From NCBI RefSeq assembly GCF_041154485.1, contig NZ_AP028669.1, positions 434,001 through 498,000 on the forward strand: a stretch of DNA of 64,000 bases, in the 5' to 3' direction. The position numbers and the translations under genes are program-made. Source of the DNA: Variovorax sp. V93. GTDB taxonomy: Bacteria; Pseudomonadota; Gammaproteobacteria; Burkholderiales; Burkholderiaceae_C. The notes beneath the pieces are model-generated. The model saw only the letters and a program-made list of their open reading frames with translations. It ran no database searches and was not told where the DNA came from. Positions 8,394 to 17,114 of this stretch are shown piece after piece. Each line of letters begins with the position of its first letter. The first letter of the stretch is position 1.

Positions 8394-9272
8394 ATGACCA
8401 CCGATCCCGCCACCGCCGCCCGCCTTGTCGACGAACTCGTCGCGCTCATGCAGATCGAGCCGCTCGGGGGCGACCGCTTCCTGGCGCAGAGCGAAGACAT
8501 CGGCACACCCGCCGTGTTCGGCGGCCAGGTGCTCGGCCAGTCGCTCGCCGCCGCCAGCCTCACGGTGGGCGCCGAGCGGCCGGTGCATTCGATGCACGCC
8601 TATTTCCTGCTGCCGGGCGAGCATGCGCCCATCGAATACAGCGTGGATCGCGTGCGCGACGGCCGCAGCTTCACCACGCGGCACGTGGTGGCGCGCCAGC
8701 AGGAACGCATCATCTTCGAGATGTCGGCCTCCTTCCAGACGGTGGACGACGGCGTCGAGCACCAGTTCGCCATGCCGGCGGTCGAAGGCCCCGAGGGGCT
8801 CGCGAGCGAACTCGACCAGCGCATCGCGCTTGGCGACCGCCTGCCCGAGCGCTGGCGCGTCAAGGGCCTGGAGCCGCACGGCATCGAATACCGCGGCGTC
8901 GAGGCCGACGACCTGCTGGCGCCGGTGGTGCGCTCGTCCGACAGCGCCATCTGGATGCGCGCCATCGCGCCGCTGCCCGACGATCCGGTGGTGCACCGCG
9001 CGCTGCTCGCCTACGCCTCCGACCACGGCCTGCTGCGCGCCGCGATGCTGCCGCACGGCCTGAGCTTCATGAGCGGACAGGTCCGTCCCGCCAGCCTCGA
9101 CCACGCGATGTGGTTCCACCGCGATTTCCGCATGGACGACTGGCTGCTCTACGTGCTGGATTCGCCGAGCGCCAGCGGCGCGCGCGGCCTGTGCCGAGGC
9201 AGCCTGTTCACGCGTGACGGGCGGCTGGTGGCGTCGACGGCGCAAGAGGGGATGCTGCGCGTGAGGCGCTGA
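8394..9272 (+). CDS. tesB: Acyl-CoA thioesterase II (TesB type)
   Basis: 292 residues, the usual length for a double-hotdog TesB. It hydrolyses medium- and long-chain acyl-CoA in the cytoplasm. Recognisable stretches are FGGQVLGQSLAAAS near 40, HSMHAYFLLPGEH near 68, RDGRSFTTRHVVARQ near 90 and the C-terminal SLDHAMWFHRDFRMDDWLLY that carries a catalytic-site Asp. An ATG nine bases upstream (8385) is an equal alternative start. It is 94 bp from the flavoprotein gene, so probably has its own promoter. It converges on the GntR gene with only 14 bp between the stops. Confidence 0.9.
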   Translation: MTTDPATAARLVDELVALMQIEPLGGDRFLAQSEDIGTPAVFGGQVLGQSLAAASLTVGAERPVHSMHAYFLLPGEHAPIEYSVDRVRDGRSFTTRHVVARQQERIIFEMSASFQTVDDGVEHQFAMPAVEGPEGLASELDQRIALGDRLPERWRVKGLEPHGIEYRGVEADDLLAPVVRSSDSAIWMRAIAPLPDDPVVHRALLAYASDHGLLRAAMLPHGLSFMSGQVRPASLDHAMWFHRDFRMDDWLLYVLDSPSASGARGLCRGSLFTRDGRLVASTAQEGMLRVRR

Positions 9273-9286
9273 AGGGCTGGTTGCCG

Positions 9287-10003
9287 CTATGGCGGCGTTT
9301 CGGTGGTCATCGGTCCCGAAGCGCCGTCGCGGCTGCGCTCGTCGAGCAGCCGCTGGTAGTTGTCGCGCAGCAGGATGCCCGCGTAATACACGTGCTCGCG
9401 CATCAATTGCTCCGCGCGTGCCGCATCGCCCGAGATCACCGCATGCACGATGCGGTGGTGGTCGTCGTGCGAACGCAGGATCACGCCGTGGTCGTTCCAC
9501 AGCATGATCCGGTCCGATGCGAAGGGAACCGCCTGCGCCTGCGCGCCGAAGCGCATGACCCACGGATTGCGGGCACCCTGCATCAGCGCGTTGTGCAGCC
9601 GCACGTTCATCTGCTGGTAGGGCGCCAGGTCCTCGACCAGCAACTGTCCCTTGGCCAGGATCTCGTCGCCTTCTCGCAGGCAGTCGTGCAGCAGTGCTGC
9701 GGTTGATTCGTCCACGCCGAGCGTGGCAAAGCGCCGGCATGCCAGCCCCTCGAGCACGGAGCGCACCTCGTAGGCCGCCAGGATGTCCTCGAGCGCGAAC
9801 GAGCGCACCAGGTAGCCCTTCTTTGGCTGGTGATCGATCAGCCCTTCCATCGCAAGCGCGGCCAGCGCGGTACGCACCGGCGTGCGCGACACCTTGAGGC
9901 TTTCCGCGATCGGCACTTCCTCCACGCGCGTGCCGGGCGCCAGCCGGCCGCGAAGGATCCAGGCGCGCAGCGTCTCGGTGACCTGTTGGGAGAGTGTGTC
10001 CAT
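9287..10003 (-). CDS. GntR-family regulator, FCD (FadR) subfamily
   Basis: 238 residues. The winged helix (about 1-70) contains LRAWILRGRLAPGTRVEEVPIAESLKVSRTPVRTALAAL. The FCD ligand domain follows, with the metal-binding type residues in LHNALMQGARN, HDDHHRIVHAVISGD and MREHVYY. Divergent from the SDR/Liv cluster and most likely its repressor. The start ATG at 10003 is fixed by the DNA-binding domain beginning at residue 3. It has no clear ribosome site, and a GTATAC operator lies one base upstream, so a leaderless, autoregulated transcript is plausible. Confidence 0.92.
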   Translation of the reverse strand: MDTLSQQVTETLRAWILRGRLAPGTRVEEVPIAESLKVSRTPVRTALAALAMEGLIDHQPKKGYLVRSFALEDILAAYEVRSVLEGLACRRFATLGVDESTAALLHDCLREGDEILAKGQLLVEDLAPYQQMNVRLHNALMQGARNPWVMRFGAQAQAVPFASDRIMLWNDHGVILRSHDDHHRIVHAVISGDAARAEQLMREHVYYAGILLRDNYQRLLDERSRDGASGPMTTETPP

Positions 10004-10004
10004 A

Positions 10005-10018
10005 TCAGGTATACATGA
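10005..10018. promoter_or_regulatory. GntR operator O1 (GTATAC core)
   Basis: TCAGGTATACATGA is a near-perfect palindrome around GTATAC, of the kind FCD-type GntR proteins bind. It touches the start codon of the regulator gene. A second copy lies 74 bp away, centre to centre. Confidence 0.65.
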
Positions 10019-10078
10019 TGCCAGTAGAAGTTGTGAATATTGCGTGATATTAGGGAAAACGAGGGAGATCTGAGGCTG

Positions 10079-10092
10079 TCATGTATACACAA
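10079..10092. promoter_or_regulatory. GntR operator O2 (GTATAC core)
   Basis: TCATGTATACACAA shares TCA-N-GTATAC with the site at 10005-10018. It lies 57 bp before the SDR gene. The 74-bp centre spacing is about seven helical turns, which would allow looping between two bound dimers. Confidence 0.65.
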
Positions 10093-10148
10093 TGCGACCC
10101 TTCGATCAATATTCATGCTGCCTCGCGCAGCCGGAGACATCGCAGTCC

Positions 10149-10928
10149 ATGGCGGAACATCATGCACAACCCCACGGCCGGCTGGCCCTCGTGACCGGCG
10201 GTGGCCGGGGCATCGGCGAGGCCGTGTGCCGCCGCCTCGCGGCCAGCGGCTTTCGCGTCGTGGTGGCCGACATCGACGGCGGCAACGCGCGCACCGTGGC
10301 GCGGTCGCTGGGCGAGGGCCACCACTTTCGCCAGTTCGACGTGAGCGAGGAAACGGCGGTGGAAGCGGCGTTCGAGGACATCGAAGCCCATCTGGGCCCG
10401 ATCGCCGCACTGGTCTGCGTGGCCGGCGTGCTGCTGATGCCCGGCGGCGAGCGTTCGCCCATCAAGGACACCACGCTGGAGGACTGGGAGCGTACCTTCG
10501 CGGTCAACGCGCGCAGCGTGTTCCTCTGCGGGCGCGCCTACCTGCGCCGGCGCGAGGCCAGGCCGGTCGCGCATGGCCGCATCGTCACCTTCGGCTCGGT
10601 GGCGGCGCAGCTTGGCGGCTACCGCTCAAGCGCGACCTACATCGGCGCCAAGTCGGCGGTGCTCGGGCTCACCAAGGCCATGGCGCGCGAATCGGCGCAC
10701 CTGGGCGTGACCGTCAACGCGGTGGCGCCCGGCCTCATCGACACCGACATGCTGCGCGGCACCGTGCGCAGCAGCGGAGCGCTGGAGGCGGCGGCCGCCA
10801 ACATCCCGCTCGGGCGCATCGGCACGGTGGACGACGTGGCGGGTGCGGTCGACTACCTCGCCTCGGAGCAGGCGGCCTACATCACGGGCAACGTGATCGA
10901 TGTCAACGGCGGTTACCGCATGCAGTAG
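10149..10928 (+). CDS. Short-chain dehydrogenase/reductase (SDR 1)
   Basis: 259 residues from the ATG at 10149. Classical SDR: cofactor motif TGGGRGIGEAV near 18, ADID at the end of beta-2 suggesting NAD(H), Asn in FAVNARSVF, Ser in TFGSVAAQL and the catalytic YIGAK, then PGLIDTDM. First gene of the GntR-controlled cluster, 43 bp before the Liv binding protein. It is predicted to oxidise an alcohol or reduce a ketone of the imported compound; the substrate is unknown. An in-frame ATG at 10092 overlaps the operator and would add a non-SDR extension, so I rejected it. Confidence 0.9.
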   Translation: MAEHHAQPHGRLALVTGGGRGIGEAVCRRLAASGFRVVVADIDGGNARTVARSLGEGHHFRQFDVSEETAVEAAFEDIEAHLGPIAALVCVAGVLLMPGGERSPIKDTTLEDWERTFAVNARSVFLCGRAYLRRREARPVAHGRIVTFGSVAAQLGGYRSSATYIGAKSAVLGLTKAMARESAHLGVTVNAVAPGLIDTDMLRGTVRSSGALEAAAANIPLGRIGTVDDVAGAVDYLASEQAAYITGNVIDVNGGYRMQ

Positions 10929-10971
10929 GGCCCACGCCCCGCCTTCCCTTTATTCCAACGGAGACAGCACC

Positions 10972-12186
10972 ATGAAGAAGAATCTGCTTTCGGCCCTGGC
11001 CGCCAGCGCGGCACTGTGCGCGCTGGCGCCCGCCGCGTTTGCGCAGTCCGAACCCGGCCTTACCGACAAGACCATCAAGATCGGCATGTTCTCGCCGATG
11101 TCGGGCGCCTCGATGAACTACGGCTTCGACGTGATCAACGCCGCCAGGATGTATTACGACAAGGTCAACAAGGAAGGCGGCGTGAACGGCCGCAAGATCG
11201 AGCTTGTGGTGGAGGACGACCGCTGCAATGCCAACGACCTGCTGGCCGCGGTGAAGAAGCTCACCGAGCAGGACCAGGTGTTCCTGCTCAACGGCGGGTC
11301 CTGCTCGGCCGCCGTGGTGGGCGCGCGCGAGTATGTGGAGCGCGCAAAGATCCCGCTCGTGATGCTCAACGCCTCGGGCGACGGGGCGCTGTATCCGCCG
11401 TCGAAATACATCTACGGCGCGTTCTCCATCTCGCAGCATGCGGTGGGCGGCTCGATGGTGCAGTTCGCGAGCGAGCAGCTCAAGGCGAAGAAGATCGGCT
11501 ACATCAACCACGACGACGCCTACGGCGGCTGGAACCTCGAGTCGGCCCAGGCGCAGGCGAAGGCGCTCGGCGGCGTCGACCTGCAGGTGCAGTCGGTCAA
11601 CCCCAACATCACCGACGTCACGGCGCCCATGCTGAAGATCAAGGCCGCCAACCCCGACGTGCTGCTGCTCACCACCTACGCGCGGCCCGTGAGCCTGATC
11701 GTCAAGCGCGCCTTCGAGCTGGGCTTCAACAAGCCCATCGTGCTGGCCGTGAATTCCACCGCCGACCTGAAGCAGCTGGTGGAGAACGTGGGCAACAAGG
11801 ACGCCTTCAAGAACGTCTACATCCAGGAAGTGCTGGCCGATCTTCCCGGGGGGCCCAAGCTCAAGTGGGTGTACGACATGTACAGGGCCGCCTACCCCGA
11901 CCTGGCCTCGAAACCCGGCTATCCGCAGACCTACATGCCCTATGGCATTCCCTCGGCGATGGCGGTGGTCAACGCGCTGAAGGCCGCGGGCCCGAACCCC
12001 ACGCGCGAGAAGGTGCTGGCGGCGCTCTCGACGATGAAGTTCGACTCCGGCGTGATGGCCGGCCCCATCGAGTTCGGCCCGGACGACCGCGCGGCGCAGG
12101 AGGCGGCGATCTACATCAAGTTCGACGGCAGCAGCATGGCGCTGGTGCCGGGCAGCTACAAGAGCGTATGGAAGTACAAGCCCTGA
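10972..12186 (+). CDS. Liv-type ABC transporter substrate-binding protein
   Basis: 404 residues with a signal peptide ending AAFAQ (about residue 25). Type I periplasmic binding fold of the LivK/Peripla_BP_6 group: KIGMFSPMSGASMNYG, NGRKIELVVEDDRCNANDL, FLLNGGSCSAAVVGAREYVE, YINHDDAYGG. Despite the name, this family binds many aromatic and hydrophobic acids as well as amino acids. It is followed by both permeases and both ATPases, giving a complete importer embedded among SDR genes, so the ligand is probably the substrate of those enzymes. Confidence 0.92.
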   Translation: MKKNLLSALAASAALCALAPAAFAQSEPGLTDKTIKIGMFSPMSGASMNYGFDVINAARMYYDKVNKEGGVNGRKIELVVEDDRCNANDLLAAVKKLTEQDQVFLLNGGSCSAAVVGAREYVERAKIPLVMLNASGDGALYPPSKYIYGAFSISQHAVGGSMVQFASEQLKAKKIGYINHDDAYGGWNLESAQAQAKALGGVDLQVQSVNPNITDVTAPMLKIKAANPDVLLLTTYARPVSLIVKRAFELGFNKPIVLAVNSTADLKQLVENVGNKDAFKNVYIQEVLADLPGGPKLKWVYDMYRAAYPDLASKPGYPQTYMPYGIPSAMAVVNALKAAGPNPTREKVLAALSTMKFDSGVMAGPIEFGPDDRAAQEAAIYIKFDGSSMALVPGSYKSVWKYKP

Positions 12187-12202
12187 GGGCGGCGGGCATG
12201 AC

Positions 12203-13105
12203 ATGAGCCTTTCGGACATCTGGCTTTTCGTGCAGCAGGGCGTGCTGTCCGGCGTCGTCACGGGCAGCGTCTATGCGCTGCTCGCGGTGGCGATCGTGAT
12301 GGTCTTCAAGACCACCGACGTGCCGAACTTCTCGCAGGGCGAGATCTTCATGGCCGGCGGCTACGCGGCGCTCTTTCCCATGGTGGTGTGGGGCTGGCCC
12401 TATTGGGGCGCAGTGCTTGCGAGCATCGCCGTCACCGCGCTGCTGGCCGCACTGTTCCAGCGCGTCGTGATGCAGCGCGTGACCGCCTCGCGCGGGGTGG
12501 GCGTGCAGTTGGTCATCGCCACGCTGGGCTTCGCCTACCTGCTCAAGGGCTTGGTGCGCAAGACGGGGCTGGGCGACACGCCGCGCTCGCTGCCTTCGCT
12601 GGTGCCGCAGGACCCGGTCATGATCGGGCAGGCCTCGCTCACGCTGCTCGACCTGGCCATCCTCGGTTCGGCCGTGGTCGTGATGGTGCTGCTCTACCTG
12701 ATGTTCACGCGTACCCGCACCGGGCAGGCCATGCGCGCGGTGGGCATGAACCCGCGCGGCGCACAGATCGTGGGCGTGAAGCTCGGCACCATCCGCATGA
12801 AGATCTGGGCGCTCACGGGCGTCATCTCGGCCATCTCGGCGCTGCTCATCACCCCCAAGATCCTCATCACGCCCGACATCGGGCACATCGCGATCCTGGC
12901 CTATGCGGCCGCCATCGTCGGCGGCTTCACCAGCCTGCCGGGCGCGGTGGTCGGTGGCTTCATCATCGGTATCGTCGAGAACCTGGTGGGGCTGTTCATC
13001 TCGTCCAACGCCATCGTGGTCGCGCCCTTCGTGGCGATCATGGTGGTGCTGCTGGTGCGTCCGCAGGGGCTGCTCGGCGGCAAGCCGCAGGTGAAGAAGG
13101 TATGA
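12203..13105 (+). CDS. Liv-type ABC transporter permease (LivH-like)
   Basis: 300 residues, about eight membrane segments. The N-terminus SGVVTGSVYALLAVAIVMVFKTTDVPNFSQGEIFMAGGY and the conserved loop GQAMRAVGMNPRGAQIVGVKLGTI (ATPase contact) mark the LivH family; AAAIVGGFTSLPGAVVGGFIIG is the C-terminal family motif. It forms the inner-membrane channel with the next gene product, overlapping it by ATGA. Confidence 0.92.
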   Translation: MSLSDIWLFVQQGVLSGVVTGSVYALLAVAIVMVFKTTDVPNFSQGEIFMAGGYAALFPMVVWGWPYWGAVLASIAVTALLAALFQRVVMQRVTASRGVGVQLVIATLGFAYLLKGLVRKTGLGDTPRSLPSLVPQDPVMIGQASLTLLDLAILGSAVVVMVLLYLMFTRTRTGQAMRAVGMNPRGAQIVGVKLGTIRMKIWALTGVISAISALLITPKILITPDIGHIAILAYAAAIVGGFTSLPGAVVGGFIIGIVENLVGLFISSNAIVVAPFVAIMVVLLVRPQGLLGGKPQVKKV

Positions 13106-14085
13106 GTACCTCTTCGATTTCTTCGCCCTGGTGGGATCGCACGGTGCTGCTCGCCATGGCGGTGGTGCTCGCGGTGCTGCCCTTCGCCACCAGCGGCTAT
13201 GTGCTGTACGTGGTCAACCTGCTGATGGTGTTCACCGTGCTCGCGCTCGGCATGCATCTGGTCATCGGCGAGACGGGGCAGTTCGCGCTGTCCCATGCGG
13301 CCTTCTTCGGCATCGGCATCTACACGGCCGGGCTCATCAACAACCAGTGGCAGCCGCCGTTCTTCGTGTCGATCCTCGCGGGTGCCGTGCTTTCGGCCGC
13401 ACTGGGCTGGGTCATCGGCCTGCTGGCCCTGCGCATGCGCGACATCTACCTGGCGCTCGCGACCTTCGCCTTCGGCGAGGCGATGCAGTGGGTGTTCCTG
13501 AACTGGGAGCAGGTGACCAACGGTTCCAACGGCCTGCAGATGAAGCCGGCCTCCCTTGGCGGCTACCAGCTGATGAACGACCTGCAGGCCTACCCCTTCG
13601 TGGTGGCCATCGCGGCGCTGATGCTGTGGCTCACGGTGGCGCTGTCGCGCTCGCGGCTGGGCTCGTCGTTTCGCGCGGTGCGCGAGAGTGACGTGGCGGC
13701 CATTGCCATGGGTGTGAACACGCGCGCGGTCAAGGTCACGGCTTTCGTGCTGTCGGCGGCCTTCGCGGGCGTGGCGGGCGGCATGTATACGCTGTTCACC
13801 TCGTTCATCCATCCCGAGAGCCTGGGCTTTCAGACCACCATCCTGATCCTCACGATGGTGGTGGTGGGCGGCCTCGGATCGGTGCGCGGCGCGGTGGCCG
13901 GCGCCATGGTGTTCGGCCTGGTGTCTGAGCTGCTGCGGCAGGCCCCTTCGTACCAGGAAATCATCTACGGCGGCATCCTCATGCTCTTCATGATGTTCCT
14001 GCCCAAGGGCATGGCATCGCTCTTCGCGGTGCGCCGCAGTGAGCAGCGCACCGCATCGGTGGCCGTGATGGAGAAGCAGGCATGA
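13102..14085 (+). CDS. Liv-type ABC transporter permease (LivM-like)
   Basis: 327 residues and about eight to nine membrane segments. Family features are VIGETGQFALSHAAFFGIGIYTAG near 55, LALATFAFGEAMQWVF, the ATPase-contact loop SSFRAVRESDVAAIAMGVNTRAVK near 190 and VVVGGLGSVRGAVAGAM. ATG overlaps the LivH stop (ATGA), and its own stop overlaps the first ATPase gene in the same way. Confidence 0.92.
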   Translation: MSTSSISSPWWDRTVLLAMAVVLAVLPFATSGYVLYVVNLLMVFTVLALGMHLVIGETGQFALSHAAFFGIGIYTAGLINNQWQPPFFVSILAGAVLSAALGWVIGLLALRMRDIYLALATFAFGEAMQWVFLNWEQVTNGSNGLQMKPASLGGYQLMNDLQAYPFVVAIAALMLWLTVALSRSRLGSSFRAVRESDVAAIAMGVNTRAVKVTAFVLSAAFAGVAGGMYTLFTSFIHPESLGFQTTILILTMVVVGGLGSVRGAVAGAMVFGLVSELLRQAPSYQEIIYGGILMLFMMFLPKGMASLFAVRRSEQRTASVAVMEKQA

Positions 14086-14850
14086 GCGCGACCGCATTCC
14101 TCGACGTGCGCGACGTCAGCGTGGTGTTCGGCGGCCTCAAGGCGGTGAACGGGCTGTCGTTCCAGGTGGAGCAGGGGCGCATCCATGCGCTGATCGGGCC
14201 GAACGGCGCGGGCAAGTCGACCACCTTCAACTGCATCTCGCGCTTCTACACGCCCAGCAGCGGCAGCGTGGTCTTCGAAGGCCAGGAGCTCACGCGCGTG
14301 TCGCCGCACCGCATGGCGTCGCTCGGCATCGCGCGCACCTTCCAGAACCTGGAGCTGTTCGCCGAACTATCGGTTCTGGAGAACGTGCTGCTCGGTACCC
14401 ACGCGCGCGGGGCGAACACGCTCGGGCGGCTGCTGCGCCGCCCCGACCGCGAGACCGAGGACTTCGCGCTGCACCTGCTGGAGCGCGTAGGCCTGGCCGG
14501 CGAGCGGCATCAGCCGGCGCGCGATCTGGACTTCGGCCGCCAGAAGCTGCTCGAACTCGCACGCGCGCTCGCCATCAGGCCCAAGCTGCTGCTGCTCGAC
14601 GAGCCCGCGGCCGGCCTGCGCAACCGCGAGATCGAAAGCCTCGACCGCCTGCTGAAGGAGCTTGTCGCGCGCGACGGCATCACCGTACTGCTGGTCGAGC
14701 ACGTGATGCAGCTCGTGATGTCGATCTCGGACCGCATCACCGTGATGGCTTTCGGAGAAAAGATCGCGGAAGGCACGCCTGCGGAGATCGGCCGCAACGC
14801 CCGCGTCATCGAAGCCTACCTGGGAAAAGGAAATGGGAAAGGGGCCGCAC

Positions 14851-14858
<8 letters not shown>
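14082..14858 (+). CDS. Liv-type ABC transporter ATPase (LivG-like)
   Basis: 258 residues. Walker A GPNGAGKST at about 38-46, Walker B LLLLDEPAAGL, H-loop in LLVEHVMQLVMSISDR. The signature region reads DFGRQKLLELARAL rather than LSGGQ, common in LivG proteins. The C-terminal EAYLGKG is the usual LivG/LivF ending. It overlaps the preceding permease (ATGA) and the following ATPase. Confidence 0.92.
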
Positions 14859-15570
<712 letters not shown>

Positions 15571-15596
15571 CGGCGCCTGCGCAAAAGGAAATCTCG

Positions 15597-16346
15597 ATGC
15601 TTCTCGAAGACAAACTCGCACTCGTGACTGGCGCCGCGCGCGGCCTGGGCGAGGCCATCGCGCGCCGCATGGCTGCCGAAGGCGCGCATGTGCTGGTGGT
15701 GGACCGCGATCTCGAAATCGCGCAACGGGTGGCCGAATCGATCCGCGCGGCGGGCGGCCGCGCCGATGCCGACAGCGTCGACGTGAGCGACGCGGCGGCG
15801 GTCGATGCGCTGGCCGCGCGCATTGCGGCCTCTCGCGGGGACATCGACATCCTCGTGAACAACGCCGGCATCTCGGCGCGCTCGAAGTTCGACGAGCCCG
15901 GCGCGCGCGAGGCCTGGGACCGCGTGATGTCGGTCAACCTGCAGGGCGTCTTCAATGTCACCCAATCGTTCGTGCCGGCGCTCAAGCGTACACAGGGCAG
16001 CATCGTGAACCTCTCGTCCATCGTGGCCTTCGGCGCGGGCATCTCCTCTGCCGGCTACGTGGTGGCCAAGGGCGGTGTGCGATCGCTCACGCAGGTGCTG
16101 GCGCGCGACCTCGCGCCCTATGGCGTGCGCGTGAACGCGGTGGCACCGGGCCTGATGGTCACCGACATGACAGCCGGCCAGCGCGAGACCGAGCACGGCA
16201 CCGACTGGTACCTGAGCCGCGTGCCCGTCAAGCGCCACGGCGAGGCCGACGAAATCGCCGGGCCGGTTGTCTTTCTGGCTTCCTCGATGGCGAGCTACGT
16301 CAATGGCGTGGTGCTGCCGGTCGACGGGGGCTACCTGGCGGTCTGA
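15597..16346 (+). CDS. Short-chain dehydrogenase/reductase (SDR 2)
   Basis: 249 residues. Classical SDR with TGAARGLGEAIARRMAAEG (cofactor), VDRD suggesting NAD(H), NNAG, Asn in SVNLQGVF, Ser in NLSSIVAFG and catalytic YVVAK; LPVDGGYLAV closes the Rossmann fold. An AAAAGGAAATCTCG ribosome site precedes the ATG. It is 26 bp after the transporter and 24 bp before SDR 3, thus the same operon. The reaction is unknown; three SDRs with intact active sites in one operon suggest successive alcohol/ketone steps. Confidence 0.9.
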   Translation: MLLEDKLALVTGAARGLGEAIARRMAAEGAHVLVVDRDLEIAQRVAESIRAAGGRADADSVDVSDAAAVDALAARIAASRGDIDILVNNAGISARSKFDEPGAREAWDRVMSVNLQGVFNVTQSFVPALKRTQGSIVNLSSIVAFGAGISSAGYVVAKGGVRSLTQVLARDLAPYGVRVNAVAPGLMVTDMTAGQRETEHGTDWYLSRVPVKRHGEADEIAGPVVFLASSMASYVNGVVLPVDGGYLAV

Positions 16347-16370
16347 AGGCTGCATTCCAACGGAACAAGC

Positions 16371-17114
16371 ATGAACAACAGCAGTGAAGACAAGCCGCTC
16401 ATCCTCGTGACCGGCGGCGCCAGCGGCATGGGCCGCGCCATTGTCGAGCGCATGGCGCGCGACGGCTGGCGCGTGGTGATGGCCGACCACAACGGCGAGC
16501 TCGCCGAGCGCGAGACGCAGGCGCTGCGCGCTGCGGGACTCGACGTGGAATGCCGCGCCATCGACCTCACCGACGAACCGGCGGTGCGCGCGATGGTGCA
16601 GGCGCTGTCGCCGCTCACCGCGCTGGTCAACAATGCGGGCATCTTCGACGAGCGCAAGTTCATGGACGTGAGCTCGGCCGACTTCCGCCGCATGTACGAA
16701 GTCAACCTGCTGGCCGTGGCCACGCTCACGCAGGAGGCCGCGCGCAAGATGGCGGACGGCGCGCGCATCGTCAACATCGCGTCGCGCGCCTACCTGGGTG
16801 CGAAGAATCACCCGCACTACGTGGCCTCGAAGGCCGCGCTGGTGGGTTACACGCGCGCCAGCGCGATGGAGCTGGCGCCGCGCGGCATCATGGTCAACGC
16901 CATCGCGCCGGGGCTCATCGACACGCCGCTGCTGCGCGCGCTCACGCCCGAGCGGCTGGCCGCGCAGCTCGCGCTGCAGCCCACGGGTGCCGCCGGCCGG
17001 CCCGAGGACATCGCCAACGCCGTGGCCTTCTTCGCATCGCCATCGACCGGCTTCGTGACGGGGCAGGTGCTTTTCGTCGATGGCGGCAAGTCGCTCGGCG
17101 GCTCGGGGGCCTGA
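16371..17114 (+). CDS. Short-chain dehydrogenase/reductase (SDR 3)
   Basis: 247 residues. TGGASGMGRAIVERMARDG, ADHN at the end of beta-2, NNAGIFDER, Asn in EVNLLAVATL, Ser in NIASRAYLG, catalytic YVASK, VDGGKSLGG at the end. The active-site tetrad is complete. The stop overlaps the start of the flavoprotein gene by one base (TGATG), so SDR 3 and the flavoprotein are probably made together and may act in sequence. Confidence 0.9.
   Translation: MNNSSEDKPLILVTGGASGMGRAIVERMARDGWRVVMADHNGELAERETQALRAAGLDVECRAIDLTDEPAVRAMVQALSPLTALVNNAGIFDERKFMDVSSADFRRMYEVNLLAVATLTQEAARKMADGARIVNIASRAYLGAKNHPHYVASKAALVGYTRASAMELAPRGIMVNAIAPGLIDTPLLRALTPERLAAQLALQPTGAAGRPEDIANAVAFFASPSTGFVTGQVLFVDGGKSLGGSGA

Noticed and set aside
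10092..10148. Upstream in-frame start adding 19 residues to SDR 1.
   Set aside because: It overlaps the GTATAC operator and the extra residues do not fit an SDR N-terminus.
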